Source: Duganella sp. sic0402 (GTDB lineage Bacteria > Pseudomonadota > Gammaproteobacteria > Burkholderiales > Burkholderiaceae_D). From it: a stretch of 64,000 nt of DNA. The position numbers and the translations under genes were made by a program. Shown here piece by piece: positions 34,102 to 44,495 of this stretch (position 1 is the stretch's first letter; each line of letters opens with the position of its first letter). Under the pieces are notes generated by a model, which worked only from the letters and a program-made list of their open reading frames with translations, did no database searches and was not told the origin of the DNA. The DNA lies in the NCBI RefSeq assembly GCF_019219065.1, contig NZ_JAHUWK010000011.1, positions 169,110 through 233,109 of the forward strand, given 5' to 3'.

Positions 34102-34233
34102 AGTATGTCTCTGAGGCAATTCTCACACATTGTCACCGTGCTTATAAATGTGGTTAATTAAGCGCTATTTCCATTTAACAACAGAAAACCGCAGACTCTG
34201 CTGTGGCATTCTGGATACGCTGCCAGCAAATAC

Positions 34234-34755
34234 TTATACCAATGGCAATGCGGTAGTGTCCTTGACGCGTTGCAGGGCGAACGAGGATTTCACGTCCAGT
34301 ACCGCCGGGTGGCGCAGCAGCGTCGCCATCATGAAGCGCGAGAAGTGGTCCATGTCTTCGACGTGCACACGCAGCAGGTAATCCATTTCGCCGGTCATGG
34401 CGTAGCAGGCCACCACTTCCGGCCATTGCGCCACTGATTCGGCAAAGTCGGCGCGCGGCGATGGCGGCGCGTTCGGTGCGCCCAGCGCGCGGGCGTTGCT
34501 GTGTGCGCCGGCTTCGCTATGCTTCTCCAGGCGTACGTTGACGTAGGCCAGCAGGCCCAGGCCGATCTTGTCCGGGTCGAGCAGCGCCACGTATTGGCGT
34601 ATCACGCCGGCTTCTTCCAGACGCTTGATGCGGCGCAGGCAGGGTGATGGGGACAGCGCTACCAGCTCGGCCACGTCCTGGTTCGACAAGCGCCCGTCCG
34701 ATTGCAATATAGAAAGAATCTTACGGTCGGTTTTGTCTAGCGCGATCTTGGTCAT
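34234..34755 (-). CDS. Lrp/AsnC-family transcriptional regulator
   Basis: 173-residue feast/famine regulator. N-terminal helix-turn-helix (LDKTDRKILSILQSDGRLSN to about residue 60, with SPSPCLRRIKRLEEAGVI) and C-terminal RAM ligand-binding domain. The junction carries an Ala/Pro/Asn-rich segment (about residues 82-100, GAHSNARALGAPNAPPSPR) not found in most family members. The start MTKIALDK has a GAGGTG ribosome site and begins directly at the family N-terminus. Divergent from 4-hydroxyphenylpyruvate dioxygenase with a palindrome between, so it probably controls aromatic amino-acid catabolism. Confidence 0.9.
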   Translation of the reverse strand: MTKIALDKTDRKILSILQSDGRLSNQDVAELVALSPSPCLRRIKRLEEAGVIRQYVALLDPDKIGLGLLAYVNVRLEKHSEAGAHSNARALGAPNAPPSPRADFAESVAQWPEVVACYAMTGEMDYLLRVHVEDMDHFSRFMMATLLRHPAVLDVKSSFALQRVKDTTALPLV

Positions 34756-34781
34756 AAACACCTCGGAAATTCGGAAATAAG

Positions 34782-34794
34782 GCAATATTATTGC
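34782..34794. promoter_or_regulatory. Candidate Lrp/AsnC operator
   Basis: GCAATATTATTGC is a 13-base perfect palindrome with an A/T centre in the gap between the Lrp-type regulator and hppD. Its form resembles AsnC-type operators. A second palindrome, TATTCGAATA, lies at 34861-34870 just before the hppD ribosome site. Confidence 0.5.
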
Positions 34795-34881
34795 TCAAAA
34801 TGGCTGGCCGTGGGAATTGTTTGCAATTTACTGCCGCTAAAGCGGATCTATACTGTGCGCTATTCGAATAAGGAGACACGC

Positions 34882-36003
<1,122 letters not shown>

Positions 36004-36057
36004 GGTGTAGAGTAGTACCAGGCCGGTAGCAAAGCACATAGACAGAGCACCGGCGCC

Positions 36058-36090
36058 ACGCGGCAGAGCCTACCCGGCACTGCCGCGCGT
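36058..36090 (+). promoter_or_regulatory. Leader hairpin upstream of the indolepyruvate oxidoreductase gene
   Basis: CGCGGCAG (36059-36066) pairs with CTGCCGCG (36080-36087) over a 13-base loop, in the 112-base gap after hppD and 28 bases before the next start codon. No T-tract follows. It may be an mRNA processing or stability element; no riboswitch class is recognised. Confidence 0.3.
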
Positions 36091-36115
36091 GTACCTAAAA
36101 TTTGGAGACAAAACA

Positions 36116-39100
36116 ATGAATGCACCTCAAAAGGGTTTGCTATTGAATCCGTCCGTCGATGCGGCCGAGATTACGTTGGACGATAAGTGGACACTGGAGC
36201 GCGGTCGCGCTTTCATGACCGGCACACAAGCGCTGATACGCCTGCCAATGATGCAGCGCGAGCGCGATCTCAAGGCAGGACTCAACACCGCAGGCTATAT
36301 CACCGGCTACCGCGGCTCGCCCGTCACCAGCGTCGACATGACGGCGATGAAAGCCAAGAAGTACCTCGACGAACATCACGTCAAATTCCATCCTGGGATG
36401 AACGAAGACCTGGCGGCGACCGCTGTCTGGGGCACCCAGCAAACCAATCTGTTCAAAGACGCCAAGTACGACGGCGTGTTCTCCATGTGGTACGGCAAAG
36501 GCCCTGGCGTGGACCGCTGCGGCGATGTGTTCAAGCACGCCAATAATGCCGGCTCGGCCAAGCATGGCGGCGTGCTGGTCTTGGCTGGCGATGACCATGC
36601 GGCCAAGTCGTCTTCGACCGCGCACCAGTCGGACCACATCCTCAACGCCTGCGGCATTCCGGTGCTGTATCCAGCCTCGGTGCAGGAGTACATCGACTAC
36701 GGCCTGCATGCGTGGGCGATGAGCCGCTACACCGGCCTGTGGGTATCGATGAAATGCGTCACCGACATCATCGAATCAGGCGCCGTGGTGGACTTCGATC
36801 CGGACCGCGTGCAGATCGCACTGCCGACCGATTTCGAGCTGCCTGAAGGCGGCCTGAATATCCGCTGGCCGGACACCGTGCTGGATATGGAAGTCCGCAT
36901 GAACAGCTACAAGTGGTACGCTGCGCTGGCGTACTGCCGCGCCAATAAGCTGAACAAGATCATCTGGGATTCGCCGAAGCCGAAGATCGGCATCATCACC
37001 GCCGGCAAATCGTATCTGGACACGCGCCAGGCACTGGCCGACCTGGGCATCGACGAGCAGGCCGCCGCCGACATCGGCATCCGCCTGTACAAAATAGGTA
37101 TGACCTGGCCGCTGGAAGCGGACGGCGTGCACGAATTCGCCAAGGGCCTGGACGAGATCCTGGTGGTGGAAGAGAAGCGCCAGATCCTCGAATACGCGCT
37201 GAAGGAAGAGCTGTACAACCTGCCGGACGGCGAGCGTCCACGCGTGGTCGGCAAGTTCGACGACACCGGCGAGTGGAGCAACAAGGGCAAGACCGGCCAC
37301 GGCGACTGGCTGCTGCCGGCAACCTACGAACTGAATCCGGCGCAGATCGCGCGCGCCATCGCCTCGCGTATCGCCCACTACTGCGCCGGCCATCCGGTGG
37401 CCAAGCGCGTGCAGGAACGCGTGGCGTATCTGGAAGCGAAAGAGCTGGCGCTGAAAACGCTGCCGACCAAGGCCAATCCGCAAACTGACCGCACGCCGTT
37501 CTTCTGCTCCGGCTGCCCGCATAACTCCTCGACCAAAGTGCCGGAAGGCTCGCGCGCGCTGGCGGGCATTGGCTGCCACTACATGGTGCTGTGGATGGAC
37601 CGCGAGACATCGACCTTCACCCATATGGGCGCGGAAGGCGTGACTTGGGTGGGACAGGCGCCATTCACCAACGAGAAGCATGTGTTCACCAATCTCGGCG
37701 ACGGCACCTACTTCCACTCGGGGATACTGGCGATACGCGCGGCGGTCGCGGCCAAGGTCAATATCACCTACAAGATTCTGTTTAACGATGCTGTCGCCAT
37801 GACCGGCGGCCAGCAGTTCGACGGTCCGCTTGATCCCGGCATGATCTCGCGCCAGATCGCGGCGGAAGGCGTGACGCCGATTATTGTGGTGACCGACGAG
37901 CCGGAAAAATATCCATCCGATTACAACTGGGCGCCCGGCGTCACCGTGCGCCATCGCAGCGAGTTGATGGACGTGCAGCGCGAACTGCGCGACAAGCCTG
38001 GCGTGTCGGCGATGATTTACGACCAGACCTGCGCGTCCGAAAAGCGCCGCCGCCGCAAACGCAATGAATACCCAGATCCAGCCAAGCGCGCGGTGATCAA
38101 CGAAGCCGTCTGCGAAGGCTGCGGCGATTGCTCGGTGCAGTCCAACTGTCTGTCGGTGGAACCGCTGGAGACGGACCTGGGCCGCAAACGCCAGATCAAC
38201 CAATCGTCGTGCAACAAGGACTTCTCTTGCACCACCGGTTTCTGCCCAAGCTTTGTGACGGTGGAAGGCGGCGCGCTGAAGAAACCGAAGAAAGCCGCCA
38301 CCGGCGAAGCACCGCAAGCCGTGTTGCCGATGCCTGTGCTGCCATCGACCGAGACGCCGTTCGGCATCCTGATCACCGGTATTGGCGGCACCGGCGTGGT
38401 GACGGTGGGCCAGATCCTGGCCATGGCCGCGCACGTCGAGAACAAGGGCGCCATCGTGCTGGACATGAGCGGCCTGGCGCAGAAGGGCGGTCCGGTGATG
38501 TCGCACGTGCGCCTGGCGGATCATCAGAGCGATCTGCACTCGACCCGGGTGGGCACTGGCAGCGCCGATCTGGTGATCGGCTGCGACCTGATCGTCACCG
38601 CTGCGCGCGACGCCTTGTCGCGCATGGGCGAGGGCCGCACACACGCGATGATCAATTCGACCGGCTCCTCGACGGCAGCGTTTGTGAAGAACCCGGACTG
38701 GCAATTCCCGGACGCCGGCTCGCGCGGCGAAATCATCCGCGCCTGCGGCAACGATAACGTTGATTTCGTCGATGCCGGCCAGATCGCCACCGCGCTGATG
38801 GGCGACTCCATCGCCACCAATATGTTCATGCTCGGCTACGCCTTCCAGAAAGGCCGTGTGCCGCTGAGCGAAGCCGCGCTGATCAAGGCGATTGAGCTGA
38901 ATGGCGTGTCGGTGGGCTTCAACAAGGCCGCCTTCCACTGGGGGCGCACCGCTGCGCACGACCTGGCGTCGGTCACCAAGCTCACCACGCCGGCCAAGGT
39001 GATCGAGTTCAAACGTATCCAGACGCTGGACGACATTATCGCCAAACGGGTAGAGCTGCTGACGGCCTATCAGAACAGCGATTATGCGAAACAGTATAAA

Positions 39101-39697
39101 TCGTTTGTCGATCAGGTCCGTGGTGAAGAGGCCAAGCTGGGCAAGAGCACCCGCCTGAGCGAAGCCGTGGCGCGCTACTACTACAAGCTGATGGCTTACA
39201 AGGACGAGTACGAAGTCGCCCGCCTGTACACCGACGGCGCCTTCCAGCAAAAGGTGGCAGGCATGTTCGATGGCGACATCAAACTGAAATTCCACCTGGC
39301 GCCGCCGATCTTCGCCAAGACTGACGCCCAAGGCCATCTGGTCAAGAAAGAATATGGCCCATGGATGATGAAGGCCTTCGGCGTGCTGGCCAAGTTCAAA
39401 GGACTGCGCGGCACGGCGCTGGATCCTTTCGGCCGCACGGTGGAACGCAAGATGGAGCGCGCGCTGATCACCGAGTACCGTGACACTGTGTCTGCACTGC
39501 TGCCTAAATTGAAGGCAGAGAATCTGGCGCAGGCGGTGGCCATTGCCAGCATTCCGGAAGACATACGCGGTTATGGCCACGTCAAGGAGCGCCACCTGCT
39601 GGCCGCCAAGCAGAAGGAAAGCCGCCTGCTGGCCGAGTTTGACAAGCCAGCACCGCTCATTGTTGCAGAGGCCAGCGTGGCGACACACGCCGCCTGA
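36116..39697 (+). CDS. Indolepyruvate ferredoxin oxidoreductase, fused IorA-IorB type
   Basis: Large thiamine-diphosphate enzyme (1193 residues) that oxidatively decarboxylates aromatic 2-oxo acids (indolepyruvate, phenylpyruvate) to acyl-CoA with reduction of ferredoxin. Order: pyrimidine-binding domain (about 20-250), core linking domain, TPP-binding domain with GDGTYFHSGILAIRAA and NDAVAMTGGQ (about 540-580), a cysteine-rich ferredoxin-like segment (INEAVCEGCGDCSVQSNC, about 660-720), then the gamma/IorB part starting GILITGIGGTGVVTVGQIL (about 755 on). The start MNAPQKG is preferred over one nine codons earlier because TTTGGAGAC precedes it. Follows hppD and ends in a strong terminator. 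The last 200 residues are the extra C-terminal domain of long single-chain forms. Confidence 0.93.
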   Translation: MNAPQKGLLLNPSVDAAEITLDDKWTLERGRAFMTGTQALIRLPMMQRERDLKAGLNTAGYITGYRGSPVTSVDMTAMKAKKYLDEHHVKFHPGMNEDLAATAVWGTQQTNLFKDAKYDGVFSMWYGKGPGVDRCGDVFKHANNAGSAKHGGVLVLAGDDHAAKSSSTAHQSDHILNACGIPVLYPASVQEYIDYGLHAWAMSRYTGLWVSMKCVTDIIESGAVVDFDPDRVQIALPTDFELPEGGLNIRWPDTVLDMEVRMNSYKWYAALAYCRANKLNKIIWDSPKPKIGIITAGKSYLDTRQALADLGIDEQAAADIGIRLYKIGMTWPLEADGVHEFAKGLDEILVVEEKRQILEYALKEELYNLPDGERPRVVGKFDDTGEWSNKGKTGHGDWLLPATYELNPAQIARAIASRIAHYCAGHPVAKRVQERVAYLEAKELALKTLPTKANPQTDRTPFFCSGCPHNSSTKVPEGSRALAGIGCHYMVLWMDRETSTFTHMGAEGVTWVGQAPFTNEKHVFTNLGDGTYFHSGILAIRAAVAAKVNITYKILFNDAVAMTGGQQFDGPLDPGMISRQIAAEGVTPIIVVTDEPEKYPSDYNWAPGVTVRHRSELMDVQRELRDKPGVSAMIYDQTCASEKRRRRKRNEYPDPAKRAVINEAVCEGCGDCSVQSNCLSVEPLETDLGRKRQINQSSCNKDFSCTTGFCPSFVTVEGGALKKPKKAATGEAPQAVLPMPVLPSTETPFGILITGIGGTGVVTVGQILAMAAHVENKGAIVLDMSGLAQKGGPVMSHVRLADHQSDLHSTRVGTGSADLVIGCDLIVTAARDALSRMGEGRTHAMINSTGSSTAAFVKNPDWQFPDAGSRGEIIRACGNDNVDFVDAGQIATALMGDSIATNMFMLGYAFQKGRVPLSEAALIKAIELNGVSVGFNKAAFHWGRTAAHDLASVTKLTTPAKVIEFKRIQTLDDIIAKRVELLTAYQNSDYAKQYKSFVDQVRGEEAKLGKSTRLSEAVARYYYKLMAYKDEYEVARLYTDGAFQQKVAGMFDGDIKLKFHLAPPIFAKTDAQGHLVKKEYGPWMMKAFGVLAKFKGLRGTALDPFGRTVERKMERALITEYRDTVSALLPKLKAENLAQAVAIASIPEDIRGYGHVKERHLLAAKQKESRLLAEFDKPAPLIVAEASVATHAA

Positions 39698-39719
39698 TCC
39701 AGTTCCATAGTTGTACCTT

Positions 39720-39744
39720 AACGGCCCTTCGGGGCCGTTTTTTT
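39720..39744 (+). terminator. Rho-independent terminator after the indolepyruvate oxidoreductase gene
   Basis: ACGGCCC / GGGCCGT stem closed by the very stable TTCG tetraloop and followed by seven T residues, 22 bases after the stop codon. Confidence 0.95.
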
Positions 39745-39853
39745 GTCTGTCCATTTTTGAACAGTGCTAGTGTTCGGATGTGAACGTTACGCGCGCGCCG
39801 CGCCGCCTGTGCAGCGGTTCGGACGATGGCATGGCTTTTGCTGTAAAGGTGGA

Positions 39854-42274
39854 ATGGGTGAAATAGTGATGGGAAAGATGATGCTGCGTGATTTTCGAAT
39901 AGGCTGGCGGCTGCTTTTGCAGCGACCCCTCTATTCGCTGGTCATCATCGGCGGGCTGGCGATTGGATTTGCCAGCTGCTTCCTGCTATTCGGCTTTGTG
40001 CAGTTCTGCCTGAACTATAACGGCAGCGTTCCGGATAACCATCGGGTGGTGGTGATCAAGCAGCGCATCAATGTTTTTCCTCGTGCGGAATGGCAACTGA
40101 TGGCCTTCCTGCCGCTGCGCGACGTGGCGCGGGCAAGCGGTATGGTGGAGGCATCCACAATCGTCAAGGCGCTGGATATGCCGCTGCGTACAGGCGACGC
40201 GCTGCATGCGCTGAACTTGCAACTGGTCGATGCGGATTTCCAGTCGATGTTCGCGGTGGTCACACTGGAGGGCGAGCTGCACGCCGCGTTGACCCAGCCG
40301 GATGGTCTGGCATTGACGGTCACCGCTGCGCGCAAATTATTCGGCGCGTCATCGGCATCGATACTCGGACGGACGGTGGATGTCGCCGGCAGCGTATTGC
40401 AGGTGCGCGCCTTGCTGCGCGATCCAGCGCCGAATAGCTCGCCGCGTTACGAGGCGCTGGCTGGCGCTGGCGGCAGCGCTTGGCGTGGCAGCGAAGCGGC
40501 GATGCGGCAGTGGGATCGCGGCGGTGTCTACTTGAAGCTCAAGCCGGGAGCCTCGATATCCGCACTGACTGCGCTGCTGCAGCAGGCCAGCGAGAAGGCA
40601 CCGCTGAGCCAGCAAATGCGTTCCACTACGGCGAGCATCCCGAGTGGCGGCAACGTTTCGGACCTGCGCCTGCTGCCGCTGCGCGACGTTTATTTCGACG
40701 CCGATCTGGCGCGCAGCCAAACCGCTGACCAGTATGCTCAGCGCAGCAGTATCTACGCTCTGGCGGCCGGTGGGCTATTCATCCTGCTGCTGGCCACGAT
40801 CAACTACGTCAATCTGGCCACGGTGCGCACCTTGCGGCGCCAGCGCGAGATCGGCATTCGCAAATTGCTGGGTGCGAGCGCCTGGCGGCTGACGCGTCAA
40901 TTTTTGTGCGAAGCGGTGCTGACCACTGTGCTGGCGGCCGGCTCGGGCCTGGTGCTGGCGTGGCTGCTGCTGCCGGTGTTTGCTGGTCTGGTTGATCGTC
41001 CGCTGGAAGGCATCTTTACGCCGTTCGCATGCGCGCTGGCCCTGGGGTTCAGCGTTGCCATCGGCCTGTGTGCCGGCGCTTATCCGGCGTGGCTGGCGCA
41101 CCATGCATTGCCTGGACCTGCGCTGGCGGGGCGTGGCGATGCCGAAACGGCAGCGGGCTTGCGTGGCCGGCGCGTGCTCACCGTGGTGCAGTTCGCCAGC
41201 GCTTTGGCGCTCAGCGCGACCACGCTGGCGGTCAGCTGGCAAACCTATTTCCTGAGTCATGCCTCGCCAGGATTTGATCCGGCCGGGCTGCTGGTGTTGA
41301 ACCTGCCATCCTACGCGGGCGGCAAGAGCAATGACGCCGCGTTCGTGGAACAGCTGCGGCGGCTGCCGCGCGTGCAGGGCCTGACGTCGATTTCCGAAGC
41401 GGTTGGCCGTGATGGCGCCAAGAGTATCCACCGGCTGAAAGCTAAGGACGGCAGCGATGTTCCGATGGAGGCCAAGTTTGTCGGTCCGGAGTGGTTTGAA
41501 CTGCACCACTTGCACGCCGCATTCGGCGAGGCTTTCAACACGCGCCATGACGCTAATGATGATCAGACCTCCGGCCGGGCGATGGTGAATGCAGCCGGCG
41601 CACTGGCGCTGGGCTACGCCACGCCGCAGGAAGCCGTCGGCAAGATGCTGTCGACGGACTACCGCATCATCGGCATCGCGCCGGAAGTGCGCTTCCAGGA
41701 ACTGCGCAAACCGTCGCGCGCCATCGTCTATTTCGTGCGTCACGCGTCAGTGCTGGTGATCCGCACCGACGATCAACTGCAAGCCGCGCATGACAATATC
41801 GCGCCGCTGTGGCGGCGCCACTACCCGAACGACATTCTCGACCTGAGAACGCAGCAAATGGTGCTGGCTGAGCGCTTGCTGGGCGACCGCAGACTGATGC
41901 GCATCCTCGCCGCCAGCAGCGCCATCGCGCTGGCCTTGTCCGGCTTCGGCATTTTTGTGCTGTCGGCGTACAGCGTGCAGCGACGCCAGCGCGAGATCGT
42001 GATGCGCAAGCTGCATGGCGCCAGCCGCCTCGATATTGCATTGATGATGGCGCGTGAGTTTGGCGCGCTGTTTGCGATCAGCGCCTTGCTGGGATTGCCG
42101 CCGGCGTGGCTGGCGATACAGCATTATCTGGCCAGCCATGCAGAGCGCGCGCCGATGAGCGCCTGGCCGCTGCTCGCCGCGCTGGCGCTAGGCATGGCGA
42201 TGGCGGTGCTGGCCATCGCGCACCACACACTCGGCGCCTTGCGCCTCTCGCCCGCCCGGATGCTGCGCGACTAG
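39854..42274 (+). CDS. MacB/FtsX-type ABC transporter permease
   Basis: 806-residue inner-membrane protein with two FtsX modules. TM1 (about 22-45) and a periplasmic MacB-PCD domain (about 50-260) are followed by three TMs near 280-420; a further TM near 455-475 leads to a second periplasmic part and three C-terminal TMs (about 690-795). RREIGIRKLLGAS and RREIVMRKLHGAS, coupling helices of FtsX permeases, occur once per half. No ATPase or adaptor gene is adjacent, so it may use an ATPase encoded elsewhere. The start MGEIVMGKMML follows AAGGTGG; the frame stays open for 90 bases upstream without a ribosome site. Exported substrate unknown; mechanotransmission rather than transport is possible. 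Confidence 0.88.
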   Translation: MGEIVMGKMMLRDFRIGWRLLLQRPLYSLVIIGGLAIGFASCFLLFGFVQFCLNYNGSVPDNHRVVVIKQRINVFPRAEWQLMAFLPLRDVARASGMVEASTIVKALDMPLRTGDALHALNLQLVDADFQSMFAVVTLEGELHAALTQPDGLALTVTAARKLFGASSASILGRTVDVAGSVLQVRALLRDPAPNSSPRYEALAGAGGSAWRGSEAAMRQWDRGGVYLKLKPGASISALTALLQQASEKAPLSQQMRSTTASIPSGGNVSDLRLLPLRDVYFDADLARSQTADQYAQRSSIYALAAGGLFILLLATINYVNLATVRTLRRQREIGIRKLLGASAWRLTRQFLCEAVLTTVLAAGSGLVLAWLLLPVFAGLVDRPLEGIFTPFACALALGFSVAIGLCAGAYPAWLAHHALPGPALAGRGDAETAAGLRGRRVLTVVQFASALALSATTLAVSWQTYFLSHASPGFDPAGLLVLNLPSYAGGKSNDAAFVEQLRRLPRVQGLTSISEAVGRDGAKSIHRLKAKDGSDVPMEAKFVGPEWFELHHLHAAFGEAFNTRHDANDDQTSGRAMVNAAGALALGYATPQEAVGKMLSTDYRIIGIAPEVRFQELRKPSRAIVYFVRHASVLVIRTDDQLQAAHDNIAPLWRRHYPNDILDLRTQQMVLAERLLGDRRLMRILAASSAIALALSGFGIFVLSAYSVQRRQREIVMRKLHGASRLDIALMMAREFGALFAISALLGLPPAWLAIQHYLASHAERAPMSAWPLLAALALGMAMAVLAIAHHTLGALRLSPARMLRD

Positions 42275-42297
42275 TTTTTTACCCTGGAGAAGAGTGC

Positions 42298-44382
42298 ATG
42301 AACCTGTATCAAAAAATCGCCAGCATGGCGTTGCTGGCGCTCGCCTTGCCGCGTCTGGCCAGCGCGCAGGATAGCGATCCGTATCAATGGCTGGAAGAGG
42401 TACGCGGCGAGCGGCAAATGCAGTGGGTGGCCGGACAGAACACCACGGCGCTGCGCGAGCTGCAATCCACACCGGAATATGAGGAGATTCTGCATAGCGT
42501 GCGCACCGCGCTGAACACCAGCGTGCGCTTGCCGGAGGTGACGCAGCATGGCCGCTTCCTGTATAACTTCCTGATTGACGCCGAGCACCAGCGCGGCGTG
42601 TGGCGGCGTACGACGATGCAGCAGTACCAGCGTCAGCAGCCGGCATGGGAAACCATTATCGATGTGGACCAGCTGGCGGCGCGGGAAAATGAAAAATGGG
42701 TGTGGCACGACGCGCAATGCCTGTATCCACAGGCGCGGCGCTGCCTGATCCTGCTATCGCGCGGCGGTGGCGATGCGCATGTGGTGCGCGAATTCGACAC
42801 AGTCGCACGCCGCTTCATCGAGGACGGCTTCAGGCTGCCCGAGGCGAAAAGCGAAGTGTCGTGGATCGATCAGAACACGCTGCTGGTCGGCACCGATTTC
42901 GGCGCCGGCACGCTGACCGCATCCGGCTATGCGCGTGTGGTCAAGGAATGGAAGCGCGGCACGCCGCTGGCTGAAGCGCGCACGCTGTACGAGGGAGCAG
43001 CCGACGATATGCGCATTTCGGCACACCATCAATTGACGGCGGGAGAGGGCTTGCAGTTCGTCACCCGCACCATTAACTTCTACCGCAGCGAATTGTTCTG
43101 GCGCGACCACGGCACGCTGCGCAAGCTGCCGGTTCCCGATGATGCACAGACCTTTGTGCTGGGCGGTCAGCTTGCCATTCAGCTCAACTCCGACTGGGAC
43201 GTGAACGGCAAGCGCTATCCACAAGGCGCGTTGCTGGCAACCGACTTGCGCCGCTTGGTGGGCGGTGAGCGCCAGTTGGCGGTGCTGTTTACACCCACGC
43301 CGGCCAGTTCGCTGGATGGCGTGACGGTCACGCGTGGCGCGCTGCTGCTGAATATTCTGGACAACGTCAGGAACCGCCTGGTGGAAGTGCGCCGCGTGGG
43401 GCAGCAATGGCGGCAGAGGAAAGTCGATGCACCGGCGTTTGGCCAGTTGGAGGCGAGCGCACTCGATCCGCTGGCTTCGGATGACTATATTCTGAAGGTC
43501 ACGGATTTCCTCAACCCCACTACCACCTACCTGGGGCGCATCGGCAACGACCAGCGCACGCTGCTGAAAGCGATGCCGGCTTACTTCGACGCGTCGGCAT
43601 ACAAGGTGCAGCAATTCCACGCCGCTTCGAAGGATGGCACGCAAGTGCCGTATTTTGTGGTCATGAGCAAACAGGCACGGCTCGACGGCGGCAACCCGAC
43701 GCTGCTGAACGGCTACGGTGGCTTCCAGATACCGATGAAGCCGCACTATCTCGGCCCGATGGGCGACGCCTGGCTCAAACATGGCGGCGTCTATGTGCTG
43801 GCCAATATTCGTGGTGGCGGGGAGTTCGGGCCGTCCTGGCATCAGGCGGCGGTAAAACAGAACCGCCAGCGCGCCTATGATGATTTTCTGGCGGTGGCTG
43901 AGGATCTCATCCAGCGCAAGATAACCAGTCCACGCCACCTGGGGATTTCCGGCCGCAGCAATGGCGGCCTGCTGGTCGGCGTCGCCTTCACGCAGCGTCC
44001 GGATTTGTTTAATGCAGTGATCTGCGGCGCGCCGCTGCTGGACATGCAGCGCTTCACCAAGCTGCTGGCCGGGCCGTCGTGGATGGCGGAATATGGCGAT
44101 CCGGATGATCCGGCGCAGTGGGCTTATCTCAGCAAGTATTCTCCGTATCAGAACGTGCTGAAGGATCGGCACTATCCGCGCGTGCTGTTTACCACCTCCA
44201 CCAGCGACGACCGGGTGCATCCGGGCCATGCCCGCAAAATGGCGGCGAGGATGGAAGAGCAGGGCCATGATGTGCTGTACTGGGAAAATACCGAGGGCGG
44301 CCACTCCGTCGCGGCGTCGATCGAGCAGGAGGTGCAGTGGTGGGCGGCCACCTATAGTTTCCTGCTGAAGCAGCTCAAATAG
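42298..44382 (+). CDS. Prolyl oligopeptidase (S9A family), exported
   Basis: 694-residue serine peptidase that cuts short peptides, typically after Pro. Signal peptide to about residue 22 (ASA/QDS). N-terminal DPYQWLEEVRGERQMQWV is the S9A signature. A seven-bladed propeller (about 75-430) gates the alpha/beta-hydrolase domain with Ser554 (ISGRSNGGLL), Asp in SDDRVHPGH and His669 (EGGHS). A GGAGAAG ribosome site precedes the ATG; upstream codons lie in the permease gene. It sits 23 bases after the permease and 113 bases before a TonB-dependent receptor; a role in degrading imported peptides is suggested by that context. Confidence 0.93.
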   Translation: MNLYQKIASMALLALALPRLASAQDSDPYQWLEEVRGERQMQWVAGQNTTALRELQSTPEYEEILHSVRTALNTSVRLPEVTQHGRFLYNFLIDAEHQRGVWRRTTMQQYQRQQPAWETIIDVDQLAARENEKWVWHDAQCLYPQARRCLILLSRGGGDAHVVREFDTVARRFIEDGFRLPEAKSEVSWIDQNTLLVGTDFGAGTLTASGYARVVKEWKRGTPLAEARTLYEGAADDMRISAHHQLTAGEGLQFVTRTINFYRSELFWRDHGTLRKLPVPDDAQTFVLGGQLAIQLNSDWDVNGKRYPQGALLATDLRRLVGGERQLAVLFTPTPASSLDGVTVTRGALLLNILDNVRNRLVEVRRVGQQWRQRKVDAPAFGQLEASALDPLASDDYILKVTDFLNPTTTYLGRIGNDQRTLLKAMPAYFDASAYKVQQFHAASKDGTQVPYFVVMSKQARLDGGNPTLLNGYGGFQIPMKPHYLGPMGDAWLKHGGVYVLANIRGGGEFGPSWHQAAVKQNRQRAYDDFLAVAEDLIQRKITSPRHLGISGRSNGGLLVGVAFTQRPDLFNAVICGAPLLDMQRFTKLLAGPSWMAEYGDPDDPAQWAYLSKYSPYQNVLKDRHYPRVLFTTSTSDDRVHPGHARKMAARMEEQGHDVLYWENTEGGHSVAASIEQEVQWWAATYSFLLKQLK

Positions 44383-44495
44383 CCCGGCATGAAACTACTT
44401 TATTCGTATTTCGCATAAGCATGTAACAAAAAGGTCGTTCAATAAACGGCCCACAATTGTTAAGGTGTCGCCTTTTCATTTGTGAAATATTTACA

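Noticed and set aside
36776..39754. 992-codon minus-strand open frame
   Set aside because: Fully antisense to the indolepyruvate oxidoreductase gene; its translation has the skewed composition of a reversed G+C-rich coding strand and no recognisable motif.
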